Assembly: GCA_964036665.1 (NCBI GenBank)
Contig: OZ038529.1
Location: 22,950,060-23,014,059 of the forward strand
Origin: Gordius sp. MW1
Lineage: Eukaryota > Nematomorpha > Gordioida > Gordea > Gordiidae
Direction of reading: 5' to 3'
Length of the DNA stretch: 64,000 nucleotides
Every line of letters begins with the position of its first letter. Within the stretch, counting starts at the first letter, position 1. This document shows positions 1 through 11,599 of this stretch, piece after piece. The position numbers were made by a program, and so were the translations under genes. The notes below the pieces were generated by a model that saw nothing but the letters and a program-made list of their open reading frames with translations, made no database searches and was not told the origin of the DNA.

Positions 1-372
1 TAGAGTCAAGTAGACGACGCACCTGATGTTAAGGTATATTGTGTATAGTAAGAAAAGTAATGTTACACAAACCCACGAACAAACAATCATTTAATTATAA
101 ATTTATAAATGCTAATCTTATTTATAAATTTTATTGCCAAAAAAACAAAAAAATAATTAAATGATTAAATTTAATTATAAAATTATAAATGCTAATCTTA
201 TTTATAAATTTTATTACCAAAAAAAGCCAAGATTAATAAATAAAAACAATGTAAAAAATTTGCAACATTTTTGGCCAAATTCTTAAACGAGACAAACCCC
301 GTATCATTGTTATAATAGATTGATGAAACCGCTAATTATACTAAAAACTATAAATTAAACGTATTGACAAAA

Positions 373-545
373 CATGGGCGTAGTCAAGGGGGGAGGGGAA
401 GGGCAGGGCAACTGCCCCCCCCCCCCATAAATCCAAAAATTCGTTGGAATTTATTAAAATTATGGCTAAATTTTAAAAAAAGATCATTTTGCCATCCCTA
501 AATCATTATTACCCCCCTCGAATCCCAATGTTGGCTTCACCCATG
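373..545. mobile_element. short hAT-like miniature element
   Basis: Begins CATGGGCGTAGTCAAGG and ends TTGGCTTCACCCATG, an imperfect inverted repeat of the GGGCGTAGCC type, with G-run and C-run shoulders and an AT-rich core (AAATTTATTAAAATT-like). It has no coding capacity. It belongs to the family found many times in this window. No clean target duplication remains. Confidence 0.75.
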
Positions 546-1203
546 GACAAAGATATCAATAATAAGCAAGGCGAACTAAAGATCTCATATTGAAAACTCT
601 TAATTAGTGAAATAATAATTATTACTTTAAAAAATAATAAAGAAATTTATTAAATTATATAAATGATTAGGTTTGATTACCAAATAGAAATAATTTTTCA
701 ATGATAGACGCAAAAATTCACTGTTTAGTTTTAAAAAAATTATCACCACACAACACATACATACATTCACTTATGTTATTTCTTGCTAAATTATTTTGAT
801 TTAAATTGATTAAAATTTAAAGAAAGATGCGTTTTATGAAACTATAAATTTTTTAAATCATTAACTAATTAAACAAATATTCATATTTTTGTCAAGGGAA
901 GGGGAGAAATTTCCATTTATCTACCCCACTGGCTAAAATATTTTTTTAAATAAATTATTTCATTAATATTTTTTAAACCTTGAATTTTCAGCTTCGACAA
1001 ATACACTCGATAAGCAACCCCATTTGACGATTTTTACCAGTTATTGGCCAAGATAAAAGCCGATGCAAAAATTTCGCAAATTTTTAAACCGTCAATTTCT
1101 GCCATTATTGGAATGCATAATTCAACTATGTCAATCAAATTATGAATGACATTTGTCATTCAATTTATTTTTTTGGCACACTAATTGAATATGTTGTCCC
1201 GTG

Positions 1204-1551
1204 CATGGGCGTAGCCAGGTTTGGATTTAAAAGGGACAATAATGATTTAGGCAGAGGCAAAATGATGCTTTTTTAAAATTTTTACCATAATTTAATTAAA
1301 TTTAAAATGTGTTTAGATTAAGAGGAACAGCCGCCCCTCCCTGCCACCCTGTGTCCAGGGTTTTATCGTAGGGAGGATAGGCGGGGGCAGGGGGGGGGGG
1401 GACGGCTGCCCCCCCTAATTTACGGGGAAAAATTTTTTTCAATGCAAAAACTTTGAAAAATTAAATAAATTTATGTTTTGCCCCCCTCTAATTGAACTTT
1501 TAAACGTTTTGCCCCCCCCCCCCCTTAATCCAAAACCTGGCTACGCCCATG
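1204..1551. mobile_element. two merged short hAT-like miniature elements
   Basis: Starts CATGGGCGTAGCCAGG and ends CCTGGCTACGCCCATG. Between them a second set of internal shoulders (CCGCCCCTCCCTGCCACC, then a G-run and C-runs) shows that two copies are joined or nested. No coding capacity. Confidence 0.7.
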
Positions 1552-3015
1552 GGGAGGATACTCATCCTCTGACAATTAGGGAATATATCCTTATCGAATT
1601 AATAAAATTATAACCCCCCCCCCCCGAGTATTTTAATCGATCTATAATATAGTTTATGGATAATTCTTAATGTCCAACGAAATTTTATTAATGCAAAATT
1701 CGACTTTATTTATATTAGATTAAGGTAAAATACTAGACGAAAATAACCCCAATTTCTGTGTTACAGATAAATTATTTTGAAATCCTATGCAACTAGGAAC
1801 TTAGCCTAGGAGAGGGGGAGGCAGCTTCCCTCACCCTCACCCCCTCGATTACAAAAAAAGTTCAAATTTCCATTTTGTGACTTACTGAATTCCTTGAAAT
1901 ATTTATTTAAATAATATATAAACGGTTTAATACTTCAAATTCTTTCACATCTTTAAACATCGGTCAATATTATTATTAAAAGGTTAATATTTTAGAGAAA
2001 TAATTTAAGTATAATATATAATGGTTTAATATAATTTAATAGTGATTTTATTCAAATCCTTGCTGAAAATCAAATGCTAATTATATGGATGAGCTATCTC
2101 TTGCAAACTTCATTTTATGTATAAATTTTATTTAATTTATCTAAATTTGTACGAACATAAAGGATGCTAACTAATGTAAACACAAGCATATTTAAAAAGG
2201 AACATATAATATGATCAAAAGTAAAAATCTAAATCTTTATTATAAAAGGATCAAGTGTGAGCAAATGTTTTAAAGTTGTGTCAAGTTTCTTTAAAACTAT
2301 ATTTAAAATGTTCAAATTTTAAAATACAGACTTTTTATACAAAAACTCAGATATTTCTTATAATCTAAAGATAAAACTCAAGTTAAGACGAATTTAAAAT
2401 TAAGAATTTAATGCATAAAACGAGCTTTAACATTCTATTAAATTTTATAGCAAAAATAAAGCACTAAGTAAGTTTAAAAATTAATACAATACAGTAAAAA
2501 ACAACCCCTCCTAACCCTAAATTTTCGAGTAACTTTCATTGCCCTCTCCAATTAAAGAAACATTTAAAAGTTGAGTTTATTTATTTGATTTTTATGATTT
2601 CAAAATAGTATAACCGCTTTTTTCAGTTTAAAGACGTCAGGAAGCTTTTTTGTGATGAGATTAATTTATTGAAGCACAATAAACTATTAAATTTCGAAAA
2701 ATAAAATACACGGTTCATTAAGAAAAATCGACAGGCATTTGCAGATTTGGTAGAGTTTTTGAGGTAACACGAATATATTTTTAGTTTTTTCCCTATACGT
2801 CAAGTTTTTTAAATATTTGCTGTCAAAGTTGTAAGAAACAGCGATTTATGCGTTTTTCAAACGTTAATAACTTAAAAACTGATTGGTAAAATTTTTAATA
2901 TAATAAATTTGATTTATAGCGTTGTTTTAAAGGAAATATCTGTCTCACTCTCTCTTTATGTTTTATACAATCGTTACGGTTAAAATAAAATTCATGTTTC
3001 TGTATTTAAAATTAG

Positions 3016-6000
3016 ATAGAAGAATTGGAGAACGTATTTGCCATAACGCATTACCCCGACGTATTTACGCGTGAAGATTTAGCCATGAGAATAAATCTAA
3101 CCGAAGCTAGAGTTCAGGTTTTTATTAATCGACGCATGTCATCATTCCTCACAAATAGTATTGTAAAAAGGGCTGGGTTTTGTTTGGTCTACCTTTCGTT
3201 TAACTAAGACTAACCAATCGATTTAGATCTGCTTTCCAATTTTCGACTAAGTCTAGAGATTTACTAAGAGGATCAGACTAAAAAATCTTTGGCCCACGTA
3301 TGTTTAGTTGACCAAAACCAAAGATCGACCAAACAAAACCAGCTGTTTTTCCAACACTAGGACATAGTCAAGAGGTGGAAAGAAGGGCATTTGTCCCCCC
3401 TTCCCTAAAGCCTCATTGTTTTTCAAATTTAGTAGATTTGTCTTTGAAATTGGAAGATAAAACACAAACCATATTGCCGCTTTAAACTTTTTGCCTTATT
3501 TTAATTAAAAATCTGGCTGCCTCCATGCCCATATTTAGTTGTATTTTAAGCTAGTAACTTGGATTTTATCAGCATTTAGGTTATGTAATGTTTTGCGTTT
3601 TACCAATTAGTCTTCTTGATCTAGCTAATAGAATTATGCGAAGAGAAATCTTTAGCAATAGATGAGTCAGTCTGTTTACATAATTTGAAAATATAAAAGA
3701 AACTTCAAAAATTAATGTTAATTATACTGTGATAGTATTTTTAAAAGTTTTAATTTTGAATGCGATTAAAAAACTATCCAAATCTTTTCAACCAATTAGG
3801 TGTAAATTAAATGTTTTTTACTACTCAATTAACTGCTTGTTTTGGCTTTTATAAAGTGAACAAAAGTGTCTAGCATAGGGTTTTTAGTTCTAAAGTTAAC
3901 AGTAAAAACTATGTTAATTGCCCCCACTAGTGTTGTAAAAGCGGCTGGGTTTTGTTTGGTCCACCTTTGGTTTTGACGCATCGCCTAAAATGGCGGAAAA
4001 AAGGAAAACAACATAATCATCTTGGAATCTATACAAATTAGTATATATCCCTCAAAGGATTTGGAAAAAGTTGCCGTTATCGGAAGTTCTGCACGAAAAT
4101 TATATTAATTCTTATTATGCACTACAAACGGAATCCTCTACTATTTACCTAGAAATTCTTCATGTATCACTTATCTATTAACATTGGTACATTACTTATC
4201 CCTATTTTATTAACATTCATAGTTCTTTTTACAATACATATTTAGGCCTAAATTTATATACATAAAAATAAATATTAAACATAAGTCCACATACAATGCA
4301 ACAATCACCTTTTTCATACACATATTATCCTTAAAATGTTCAGAGGTTTTTTTTATTAAACTAATATCTATATAATTTATATTTATCTTAATAATGGTTC
4401 ACCAAATGCTTTAATTCCTAAAATAAGTTAAAAATGGTTTCAACTAAATCCTTTTGTTGTACATGCAAAAAACTTATTAGCCTCAAAAAAAATAACTGTT
4501 TTATAATACATGGCCACCCTTCTGCTCGTTGTATCTCCTCTGGGAAATTCCCACCTGCTAGCCCTCTTATTCCACCTCTTGCCTCCATAATAGAGGATGC
4601 TCCTCATAATGCCCCTTGCTCGTCCAACTCAGATACTCAATCCTTAGACAGCCCCATTATTACCACTTCTTTGGACTATTCCTGGAGTGATTCTTTTTTA
4701 GCCTTAACCTTCCCCAATACTATTTCAAGAATCCCTAGGGGAGCTCGCCCGGCTTCTCAACAGTTTTTAATCAGCCTTATAACTTCCATAACAAACTCTC
4801 CCTCAAATCTTACTAACTGGGATAAACTTTTCAGGCTTACCTTTCACACCTTATATGTAAGAGGACCCAACGCTGAAAATCTGTCCAAACATATTAAAGA
4901 CTCCTTTTTAAATTTCAATATTGATAATAGTTTTAAAAATACCCCCCAGCACAAACAATCCCCAAACTCCTCCACTGCCAAGCAAACTGCTAAACTAATT
5001 TCTAAAAAAATTGATAACTTTAACCCCAAAAGTGCTCTAAGAATATTTTATGACAATGACTCAATTGCTCCTTACTCCCTTGATTCATACCAACAACTCA
5101 AATCTAAACATCCCCCATCCTCATCGGCAGATCGACTCCCTACCTCAGCCTCTTCCATAAAACTAGACTCATCCGACATTCGGGAAGCCATCAATTCCTT
5201 TCCCATCGACTCTGCAGCAGGCCTTGATGGTTTCCGCCCTGTTTATTTACAAGACCTGATTAACCTCCAAAATGTGAGCGCTGCAATTTTACTCAACTCT
5301 ATAACGTCCCTATGCAATTTAATTGTCAACGGTAATATTCCTACCGAAATAATCCCTATATTGTTCGGCGCTAAACTCATCGCTATCAAAAAACCTGATA
5401 ATTCGGTGAGACCCATTGCTATTGGCAGTGTTTATCGACGTATAATATCAAAACTCATTTGTAAGACAATCAAATCCAGTTTAAGCGACAAGTTAATTCC
5501 TCATCAATTAGGATTTGGGGTTAAAGGCGGCTGTGAGGCTGCCAGTCACGCTGCGCGGATAAGTCTAAAACAAATTCCCTCCAATCACTGCATGGTTAAA
5601 CTGGACTTTGCCAATGCTTTTAATAATATTCGCCGAGAAACGATAATAAATACCTTCATTGATGAGTTTCCAAAGTTTTCAAATTACATCAGTTTCAGTT
5701 ACGGTTGTATATCAAAACTAAAGTTTGGGGACTTTTTAATTGATTCGGCAGAAGTTATTCAACAGGGAGACCCCCTAGGTCCACCTCTGTTTTGTCTTGG
5801 GATCAAAAATTTAACTGAATCCCTCTCAAACCAATGCTCATTATCATTAAACGTCTGGTACCTGGACGATGCTACCTTATGCGGCCCTCCTGAAGAAATT
5901 TCCAAGGCCATTCTTTTAATCCAACATTATGAAACCTCCCTAAACTTGAGATTGAATATCTCTAAATGCGAGATATATCAGTGCCCGGATACCAACAAAT

Positions 6001-8772
6001 TTCCCATTTTTAAGCCCTTTTTAAAAGTTGAATTGATGAGTTTTACTCATCTAGGCTCTCCAATAGGTGGGCAAATCGCCTTAAAAGAATTTTTACATAG
6101 CCACTTATCAACTCTTACATCGAAGATGGATATTCTTAATACCCTCCCCAAACACCACGCATTTTATATCATTAAAAACTATTTCAACATCTCAAAAATT
6201 CAACACTGCTTCCGGTCCTCTTCAGCCTTTTTATTGCCCGAGATTTTAAAAAGCTACGATAGCTTTATGAAGAATACTTTAGAAGCAATTCTTAATATCA
6301 AATTCAGCACTTCCTCGTGGCTCCAAGCCTCTTTACCTACTAAAGCAGGCGGCTTGGGCATACGCCCAGCTACCTCAATTTCGTTAGCTGCGTTTATCTC
6401 TTCTTATAAATCTGCCCAAGGATTGATCGACCGTTTAATCACAACAAATGAGGATCCGTCGTTTGCAGAAGCCCTAGTCGTCTGGTCAGCCAACGTCAAC
6501 CCAGGGACCCCCTTCCCCATAACCTCTAGACAAAAGGATTGGGATGCTGGCCTCGTATCGCGCTCCGTTGATTACCTCTTATCGAGTTGCGACGCCCGCC
6601 AGCAATTCAACCTTAAATCTTTAGTTTTTGACGGATCGGGTCACGAGTGGCTTGAAGCTTATCCTAGCTCACTTTCTGGATTGATGTTGGAGGACCCAGA
6701 GCTAGCATACGCCATCGCCCTCAGACTAGGAATTCCCTATTCAAAGGAATATTCCTGCCGCAACTGCTCCCAGAGCATAGACATTTATGCAAGGCATCCC
6801 CTACACTGCCTTTACAATAAATTTAAATACATAAGGCACGAAAAGGTGAACAGCCTTATCCAAGCCGCTTTTAAAAAAGCCAACATTCCCTCCGTTTTAG
6901 AGCCGTCAGACCCTTCGTTGGAGGGAAGGATGCGACCAGATGGCTCTACCCTTATCCCTTGGCAAAATGGTCTACCCCTTAAATGGGATTTCACCTGCAT
7001 AGACATTTTCGCCCCCTCTAACCAAAACTACAACGCTTTGACTCTCGCCGAACACCGCAAAACGGAGGCCCTCCTACCATCTAATATTTTTACCCCTATC
7101 GTTGCCTCGTGTTCTGGGACTTTTGGTCCGGCCGCCATTAAGCTTTTTAAGGAAATCAGCCGTCGCTGCCCGCCCTCTAAATATTCCACTAATTTTTTAC
7201 TTAAACAAAAAATTGGTATTTTTATAGCTAAGTACAATTTTAAATCTCTGGCCGACAGTTGGCCACTTTTACAAGATGACACATGCGACATTTTTGAATC
7301 ATAATATTTTTATTTTGTTTTACATCCGCTATATTTTTCGAATTTTGACACTTCGTTTTTATAATGTTCTTACGTTCAAATAAACAATATATACATTTAA
7401 AAAAAAAAAAAACATAAACAGACCAAAGGCTTGACCAAAGAAATTTTGGTCTATTTATGCGACTAAGGAAAACATCCCAAAAAACCTTTGGCCTGTTTAT
7501 GTTCAGTCGGCTAAAACCAGAGGTCGGCCAAACAAAACCCAGCCGTTTTTACAACACTAGTCCCCGCTATATAATATCTCCCCTCCTCTCTATTTATATA
7601 AAAATCCTAGATAAGAGGGCCTCTATTTCTTCATTGACCATACTTTTAACGGTTTTAAATTCTTTAATTGGCATCGTTAAAATATGTGTGGTGTGTGGTA
7701 GGTCTGGTTCCAAAACCGTCGTGCCAAATGGAGGAAAACAGAAAAGAATAAAGGGGGCAACATTTCTACGGCTAGTCTTCAACCAGTCCTAAACACATAT
7801 GAAAAAGACAAGGAAGATATGAATAATGTATACCTTGACCAAAATATTGCAGATGAGGACCTAGATGATCAAAATATTACTGAGCGGGGAACACAAATGT
7901 ATGAAAACACAGATGAAGGTATCAAAGGTGAAAATGACTTGACGATGGAGCAAACGCAATTGAGTAGAGGATTCAGCATAAAATTGGAGGGTGTTGAAGA
8001 TATCACAACAAATCCTCAATTAACTGTACAAACCTATAATGGCGAAGCATCATCTGAACAAATCCCCGGGTTGGAAGGCAACTTGACGGGTGTCGAAAAA
8101 TGTGGCACAATATCAGCGTCGCATCGTAATCCTAATGATTCGTCCGCAAACATTTTTACAACAACCCAATGTGATTGTCCATACCTCTCATCAACTCTTC
8201 CATCGGCACATGCGAATCATCCAACAACTTGGTTTCCATACTTCCCACCATTCGATAGAAATAATCCATATTTCAATTTGCACCCTCATCCCTTCTTATC
8301 CCCCCTTTTACAAAATCCGTGGCACACCACTGCGAGTCCACTAGGTGCTGGCTGTTATATTGAACCAAGCTTCGTAAAATCTGAGAGCAGAAGGGGTTAC
8401 GGTAAGAACGACCCTCAACAATTGTCATCAGCTGATAATTCGATTGTGATCAATAAATCGGTCAGTAGTTGTAGCAGTAAATCGATAATAAGGCCTTGGA
8501 AGCGGTTAAAGTATAGTGGATATCCCAATCTAACTAAGTTGCTGTGGCCCCTACCCTATCCTTCCACCCCACAAACTTTCAAAGGTGTAAACGTGCCCAG
8601 TGCCCCCCTTCCGGCTGGAAGCAGTATTTGTGATGATACAACGTCAAACGGAATGGATAATACCGACACCCATAAACAAGGTAAAGGGACTATGATGATA
8701 AGCGATAAAAATTACATCAAATACGCTAACTGTAATGGCGAGACTTTGAATTGTGAGGAGGAGCATTTATAA
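3016..8772 (+). CDS. DRGX-like: DRGX-like paired-class homeobox gene (two 3' exons)
   Basis: A nuclear DNA-binding transcription factor. Exon 3016-3117 (34 codons, phase 0 at both ends) starts [17 protein letters not shown] and ends INLTEARVQ. After a 4,584-bp intron, exon 7702-8772 opens with [19 protein letters not shown] and runs to a TAA at 8770. Joined, they give homeodomain residues from about 13 to the end, with recognition helix [11 protein letters not shown]. The intron falls between homeodomain residues 46 and 47, the classic place in paired-class genes. [17 protein letters not shown] and the KTE after the homeodomain fit DRGX (Prrxl1) better than ARX, ALX or UNCX, but the subfamily is an inference. 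The tail of about 330 residues is acidic, then Ser/Pro/His-rich, without an OAR motif that I can see. The first homeodomain residues and the start codon were not found. Donor CAG|GTTTTT, acceptor GTGTGGTAG. A possible poly(A) signal lies at 9081. Confidence 0.92.
3156..3359. mobile_element. TA-flanked inverted-repeat miniature element, copy 1
   Basis: Ends are TAGTATTGTAAAAAGGGCTG and the inverse of CAGCTGTTTTTCCAACACTA, followed inward by GTTTTGTTTGGTC and GACCAAACAAAAC. It is about 200 bp, non-coding, and sits 39 bp after the donor of the homeobox exon. TA at both borders fits a Tc1/mariner-type target, but no transposase is present, so the superfamily is inferred. A degenerate GGGCGTAGCC-type repeat follows to about 3530. 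Confidence 0.75.
3978..7412 (+). mobile_element. full-length-looking non-LTR retrotransposon (R2/HERO-like, restriction-like endonuclease)
   Basis: Left edge is approximate, where the host element's arm ends. The right edge is a run of A at 7400-7412 after AATAAA-like sequence. The element contains one uninterrupted ORF (4434-7304). The short 5' and 3' untranslated parts, poly(A) tail and single ORF are the plan of early-branching LINEs that use a restriction-like endonuclease. I could not define a clean target-site duplication. Confidence 0.85.
4434..7304 (+). CDS. LINE ORF: zinc finger, reverse transcriptase, restriction-like endonuclease
   Basis: 956 residues, no stops. An N-terminal C-x2-C...H...C cluster lies at residues about 8-34. 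Reverse transcriptase motifs are in order: AGLDGFRP near 262, [13 protein letters not shown] near 388, QQGDPLGP near 443, catalytic YLDD at about 479-482. A CCHC-type finger (CRNC...H...C, about 775-792) precedes a PD-(D/E)xK-type endonuclease with RPDG near 833 and KWDF near 850. There is no AP endonuclease domain at the N-terminus. This order is known for R2/HERO-type elements; the exact clade is inferred. It would nick DNA and reverse-transcribe its own RNA at the nick. The codon use is C-richer than host genes nearby. The intact frame suggests a recent insertion, possibly still able to move. Confidence 0.93.
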   Translation: MVSTKSFCCTCKKLISLKKNNCFIIHGHPSARCISSGKFPPASPLIPPLASIIEDAPHNAPCSSNSDTQSLDSPIITTSLDYSWSDSFLALTFPNTISRIPRGARPASQQFLISLITSITNSPSNLTNWDKLFRLTFHTLYVRGPNAENLSKHIKDSFLNFNIDNSFKNTPQHKQSPNSSTAKQTAKLISKKIDNFNPKSALRIFYDNDSIAPYSLDSYQQLKSKHPPSSSADRLPTSASSIKLDSSDIREAINSFPIDSAAGLDGFRPVYLQDLINLQNVSAAILLNSITSLCNLIVNGNIPTEIIPILFGAKLIAIKKPDNSVRPIAIGSVYRRIISKLICKTIKSSLSDKLIPHQLGFGVKGGCEAASHAARISLKQIPSNHCMVKLDFANAFNNIRRETIINTFIDEFPKFSNYISFSYGCISKLKFGDFLIDSAEVIQQGDPLGPPLFCLGIKNLTESLSNQCSLSLNVWYLDDATLCGPPEEISKAILLIQHYETSLNLRLNISKCEIYQCPDTNKFPIFKPFLKVELMSFTHLGSPIGGQIALKEFLHSHLSTLTSKMDILNTLPKHHAFYIIKNYFNISKIQHCFRSSSAFLLPEILKSYDSFMKNTLEAILNIKFSTSSWLQASLPTKAGGLGIRPATSISLAAFISSYKSAQGLIDRLITTNEDPSFAEALVVWSANVNPGTPFPITSRQKDWDAGLVSRSVDYLLSSCDARQQFNLKSLVFDGSGHEWLEAYPSSLSGLMLEDPELAYAIALRLGIPYSKEYSCRNCSQSIDIYARHPLHCLYNKFKYIRHEKVNSLIQAAFKKANIPSVLEPSDPSLEGRMRPDGSTLIPWQNGLPLKWDFTCIDIFAPSNQNYNALTLAEHRKTEALLPSNIFTPIVASCSGTFGPAAIKLFKEISRRCPPSKYSTNFLLKQKIGIFIAKYNFKSLADSWPLLQDDTCDIFES

Positions 8773-10560
8773 CACGGTGAGTCTATTTTAATATAAATGT
8801 GATATTAGATTTTAAGAATCCATTTTAGCATTTTATAGGATAAACGGGATACAAAAATTACTTCAGCTTCTTAGCACAACACATTCTCGCATTCGACTCT
8901 GCGACGCCTTCGTTTTTCAACTCATGAGATGTCCCTTATCTTGGAAAAATTTATTAACTTACGCTTGAAAAAGAATTTTGTTATATATATATATCTCAAT
9001 TTTTATGAATGTGGATATCTTAATAAATTTTAAGGCAGTGTTATAGAATATAATTTAGAAAGTTCGAAACATAATGCTACAATAAAATGTCAATTTTAGT
9101 CGGAATCGGAACCAGCACAATTTTGTAATGATTGCCGACCCACGCCTGCCCGAACTTTCTAGTGTGGCCGATACTAAATTGTTAAAGCTGCTCGATCTGC
9201 CCCCCCCCCTCCATTCCTATATATGCTGGTCAGACTAGAATTAATAGTGCCAAAAAGCTTTATTGTATCTTTTAATTTATTTTATACAATAACATAATAA
9301 TGAAAATTAATTAAAATAGTCGTGTGTCTTTTTAATGTATAAAATGTGAATCCTAAAGTTTGAAATCCTTCATCAGAATAACCTTCTTCATTTAATTATT
9401 AATTTCTGGAGCTTTCTTGTCAACCAATCAAAGAATCACGATTTTTATATGGACAAATAAAAAATGCCCATGTAAAGTGTAGATAAATATCATTATATTA
9501 TTTAAATGAATCCCAATAAGCCCAAATCGCCCGAATCTTATTAAAAGTTTAAACGCTCCAAAGATTCTCAATTTTCAAATTAAGGGTGGTTAGGTATTAG
9601 GATTTCAAATTAAGTGGACCAATTAAATTTCAACCTTAATATGATTTAAGTAATTTTTATTTGAAGATGACTCACTTAAAATCGCAGAATTTATATATTA
9701 ATAAATTTATGAAATTCAGACTCAATGAAATACCATTCGTTATTGTAATATACAAATATTGAGGCATGGCAGTAATAAAGTGTCTAATATTATTAAATCG
9801 AACGCAAAATATTTACAATCAATTATACCTTTATATAAAATATATTCTTCATTTTCAATCACTTATGATGGATACTAAATGTTAGACTTTATATTTAATT
9901 GGCACAACAAATAATATAAAATGTGTGCAGAACTTTTACTACAAATTCTTCTTCCTTATTTAACACTAAATAGGTGTGGTTTGCATATTTCTAATTAATT
10001 TAAAATGCACATATTATCTACACTACAACAGATAAGATATATACAAGATTTTTGTTAAGAGAATTAACATCTTCTCAATTACATCCCATGTTTCGAACCT
10101 GGAACACTATATTCTCATCAACGTTTTGTATAGTCTAAATATTTGTATAAATGATATATATGAAAAACATTTAATTTATTTGTATTTATAAAATTGGGTT
10201 TCTTTAATAGTCTATAATTAGAATGCGGTGAATAATTTCAAAGTCATGGATTATAATTGTAAAATTGTTTATCTAAATTTATATAAAAGATTCAGATGGA
10301 ACCAAACATCCAAAATAGTCAAAAATGATTTTCAAAAAGACAAATTATATTTTTAGATAACTGAATAAAAAGTTAACTTTGATACAAAGCAAAGATATTT
10401 GAGAGTTATAATGATACTTTTCCCACTTAAATATCTAGTATTGGGAGCACTAAAATTAGGAGATGCATTTATATAAATAGAGAATTTTATCATAGGTTGA
10501 ATGAGAGGAAATCCGTATCTGTTAAATCTTTCATAATGACTTGCACACTATTTTGGGACG
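8773..10560. other. intergenic, probable 3' UTR then AT-rich DNA
   Basis: The first part, to about 9090, is probably the homeobox 3' UTR (AATAAA at 9081). A short C-run near 9201 may be a repeat remnant. Nothing coding is supported between 9100 and 10560. Confidence 0.4.
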
Positions 10561-11593
10561 TTACATTACTAAGACTGCCCGCCGCGGTAAATCGCACACC
10601 ATCCGACCCTGATCTTGAACTAAGATGCATATGTTATTAGAGCCCAGCGGTTTCCATGTTCCGGGAACACATGCCAAAGGTGGTATCGGAGGCTGTATAG
10701 GACGTTGTGGGGGGTATGCCCACCAAGAATTAGGTCTTTGCCAATTCCAACTCCATCGTGGCCTATAATAACCATTACGTTTCACATTACCGTTGCCTAC
10801 TGCTCGACTTCATAGTCTAAATAAATGGGATTTCCTTCAAACTTGGCCTTCTACGAGCTCTTAAATTACATTGAATGTTGGTCGCATTAATGGGGAATGA
10901 TTGCATGGCGTTTAGGTTTATCCGTGAATCCTGATAGTTTATAACTCAAAACACGAATAATGAAATTTAACATCTTATTTTTAGTATAGATTTGGGCTTA
11001 GCTTTATCGCGATTAATAAACCTATTTTACCACTTACCTACATCGGTAGTGTTTACTGTGGAAGATCTTTGTATATTTATTTGCACGTTACAATTTCTAA
11101 ACATTAAGAATCCAGTTTGAGATTTTGCTTTTACAAACTAAATAAAAAAAATGCGGAATTTTAATAATACTTGATGTAAAGGTAGTTTGTGAATTAGAAT
11201 TTAATGGCAGTAGTGTAAAATATCCCCGATTAAAAACTACGCAAGTTCTAGGGATCGAACAAGGTATTATAACAGGAGGCCTAATTCTAGGGGGCGGTTG
11301 TACATAAGTGTTAACCCATGGTCTACAATAATTTCTATACCATCCTAAAATAAGTCAAAACATATTGCTAATTTATATATAGACATTTATAGACAATTTT
11401 TGCCTAATATAAATTTATAACAATAAATAATTTATATAATTAAAAGATATTTGCAATAAATTTAAAAAATGTCAGTTTGGATATAAAAATGTATAGTGTT
11501 TTTAATATTGTATATGTTTTAGCTTTTAAAAGATTCAAAATTTAATGATATACCCATTCCCTCAGTGGATTGTAGAATGTTAAGAGCATCCAT
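10561..11593 (-). CDS. Pro/Trp/Cys-rich probable extracellular protein
   Basis: Unrecognised family. Three exons are well supported by splice sites and phase: 11241-11344 (acceptor TTATTTTAG, donor TGC|GTAGTT), 11038-11137 (acceptor TTTTTTTATTTAG, donor GTAG|GTAAGT) and 10561-10796 (acceptor CAGTAG, stop TAA). Introns are 103 and 241 bp. A first exon at 11554-11593 (ATG..GG|GTATAT) has the right phase but its peptide is not a signal sequence, so the start is uncertain. The protein shows two similar modules: a proline-rich stretch (YVQPPPRIRPPVIIPC and YPPQRPIQPPIPPLAC), each followed by Cys pairs (TCFVKAK...RNC and ICILVQDQGRMVC). Tryptophans cluster in RPRWSWNWQRPNSWWAY. Base composition is clearly richer in G+C than around it. 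Paired cysteines suggest a disulfide-bonded, secreted product; that is inference. Confidence 0.6.
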
Positions 11594-11599
11594 AAGAAT

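Larger units (their letters stand above)
1..3015. other. AT-rich gene-poor stretch with repeats
   Basis: No gene is supported here. A direct duplication lies at about 91-139 and 170-220 (shared core GCTAATCTTATTTATAAA). Two hAT-like miniature repeats are listed separately. A short open stretch after a good 3' splice site near 990-1055 ends in a stop and cannot be linked to anything. The upstream exon or exons of the homeobox gene, which should encode the first 12 residues of the homeodomain, are expected in or left of this stretch. The only candidate, at about 2720-2749 (KKNRQAFADL), is one residue short of the family and is not accepted. Confidence 0.5.
3928..7559. mobile_element. TA-flanked inverted-repeat element, copy 2, split by a LINE
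   Basis: Left end TAGTGTTGTAAAAGCGGCTG with GGGTTTTGTTTGG inward; right end CAGCCGTTTTTACAACACTA with the matching inverse. The two arms are those of copy 1, but about 3.4 kb of LINE lies between them. So the miniature element came first and the LINE landed in it. Both are in the homeodomain intron. Confidence 0.8.

Noticed and set aside
2720-2750. Possible upstream homeobox exon (KKNRQAFADL before GTAGAG)
   Set aside because: K-N-R and F fall at conserved homeodomain places, but the joined homeodomain would be one residue short, an in-frame stop lies just upstream, and the supposed exon would be about 30 bases.
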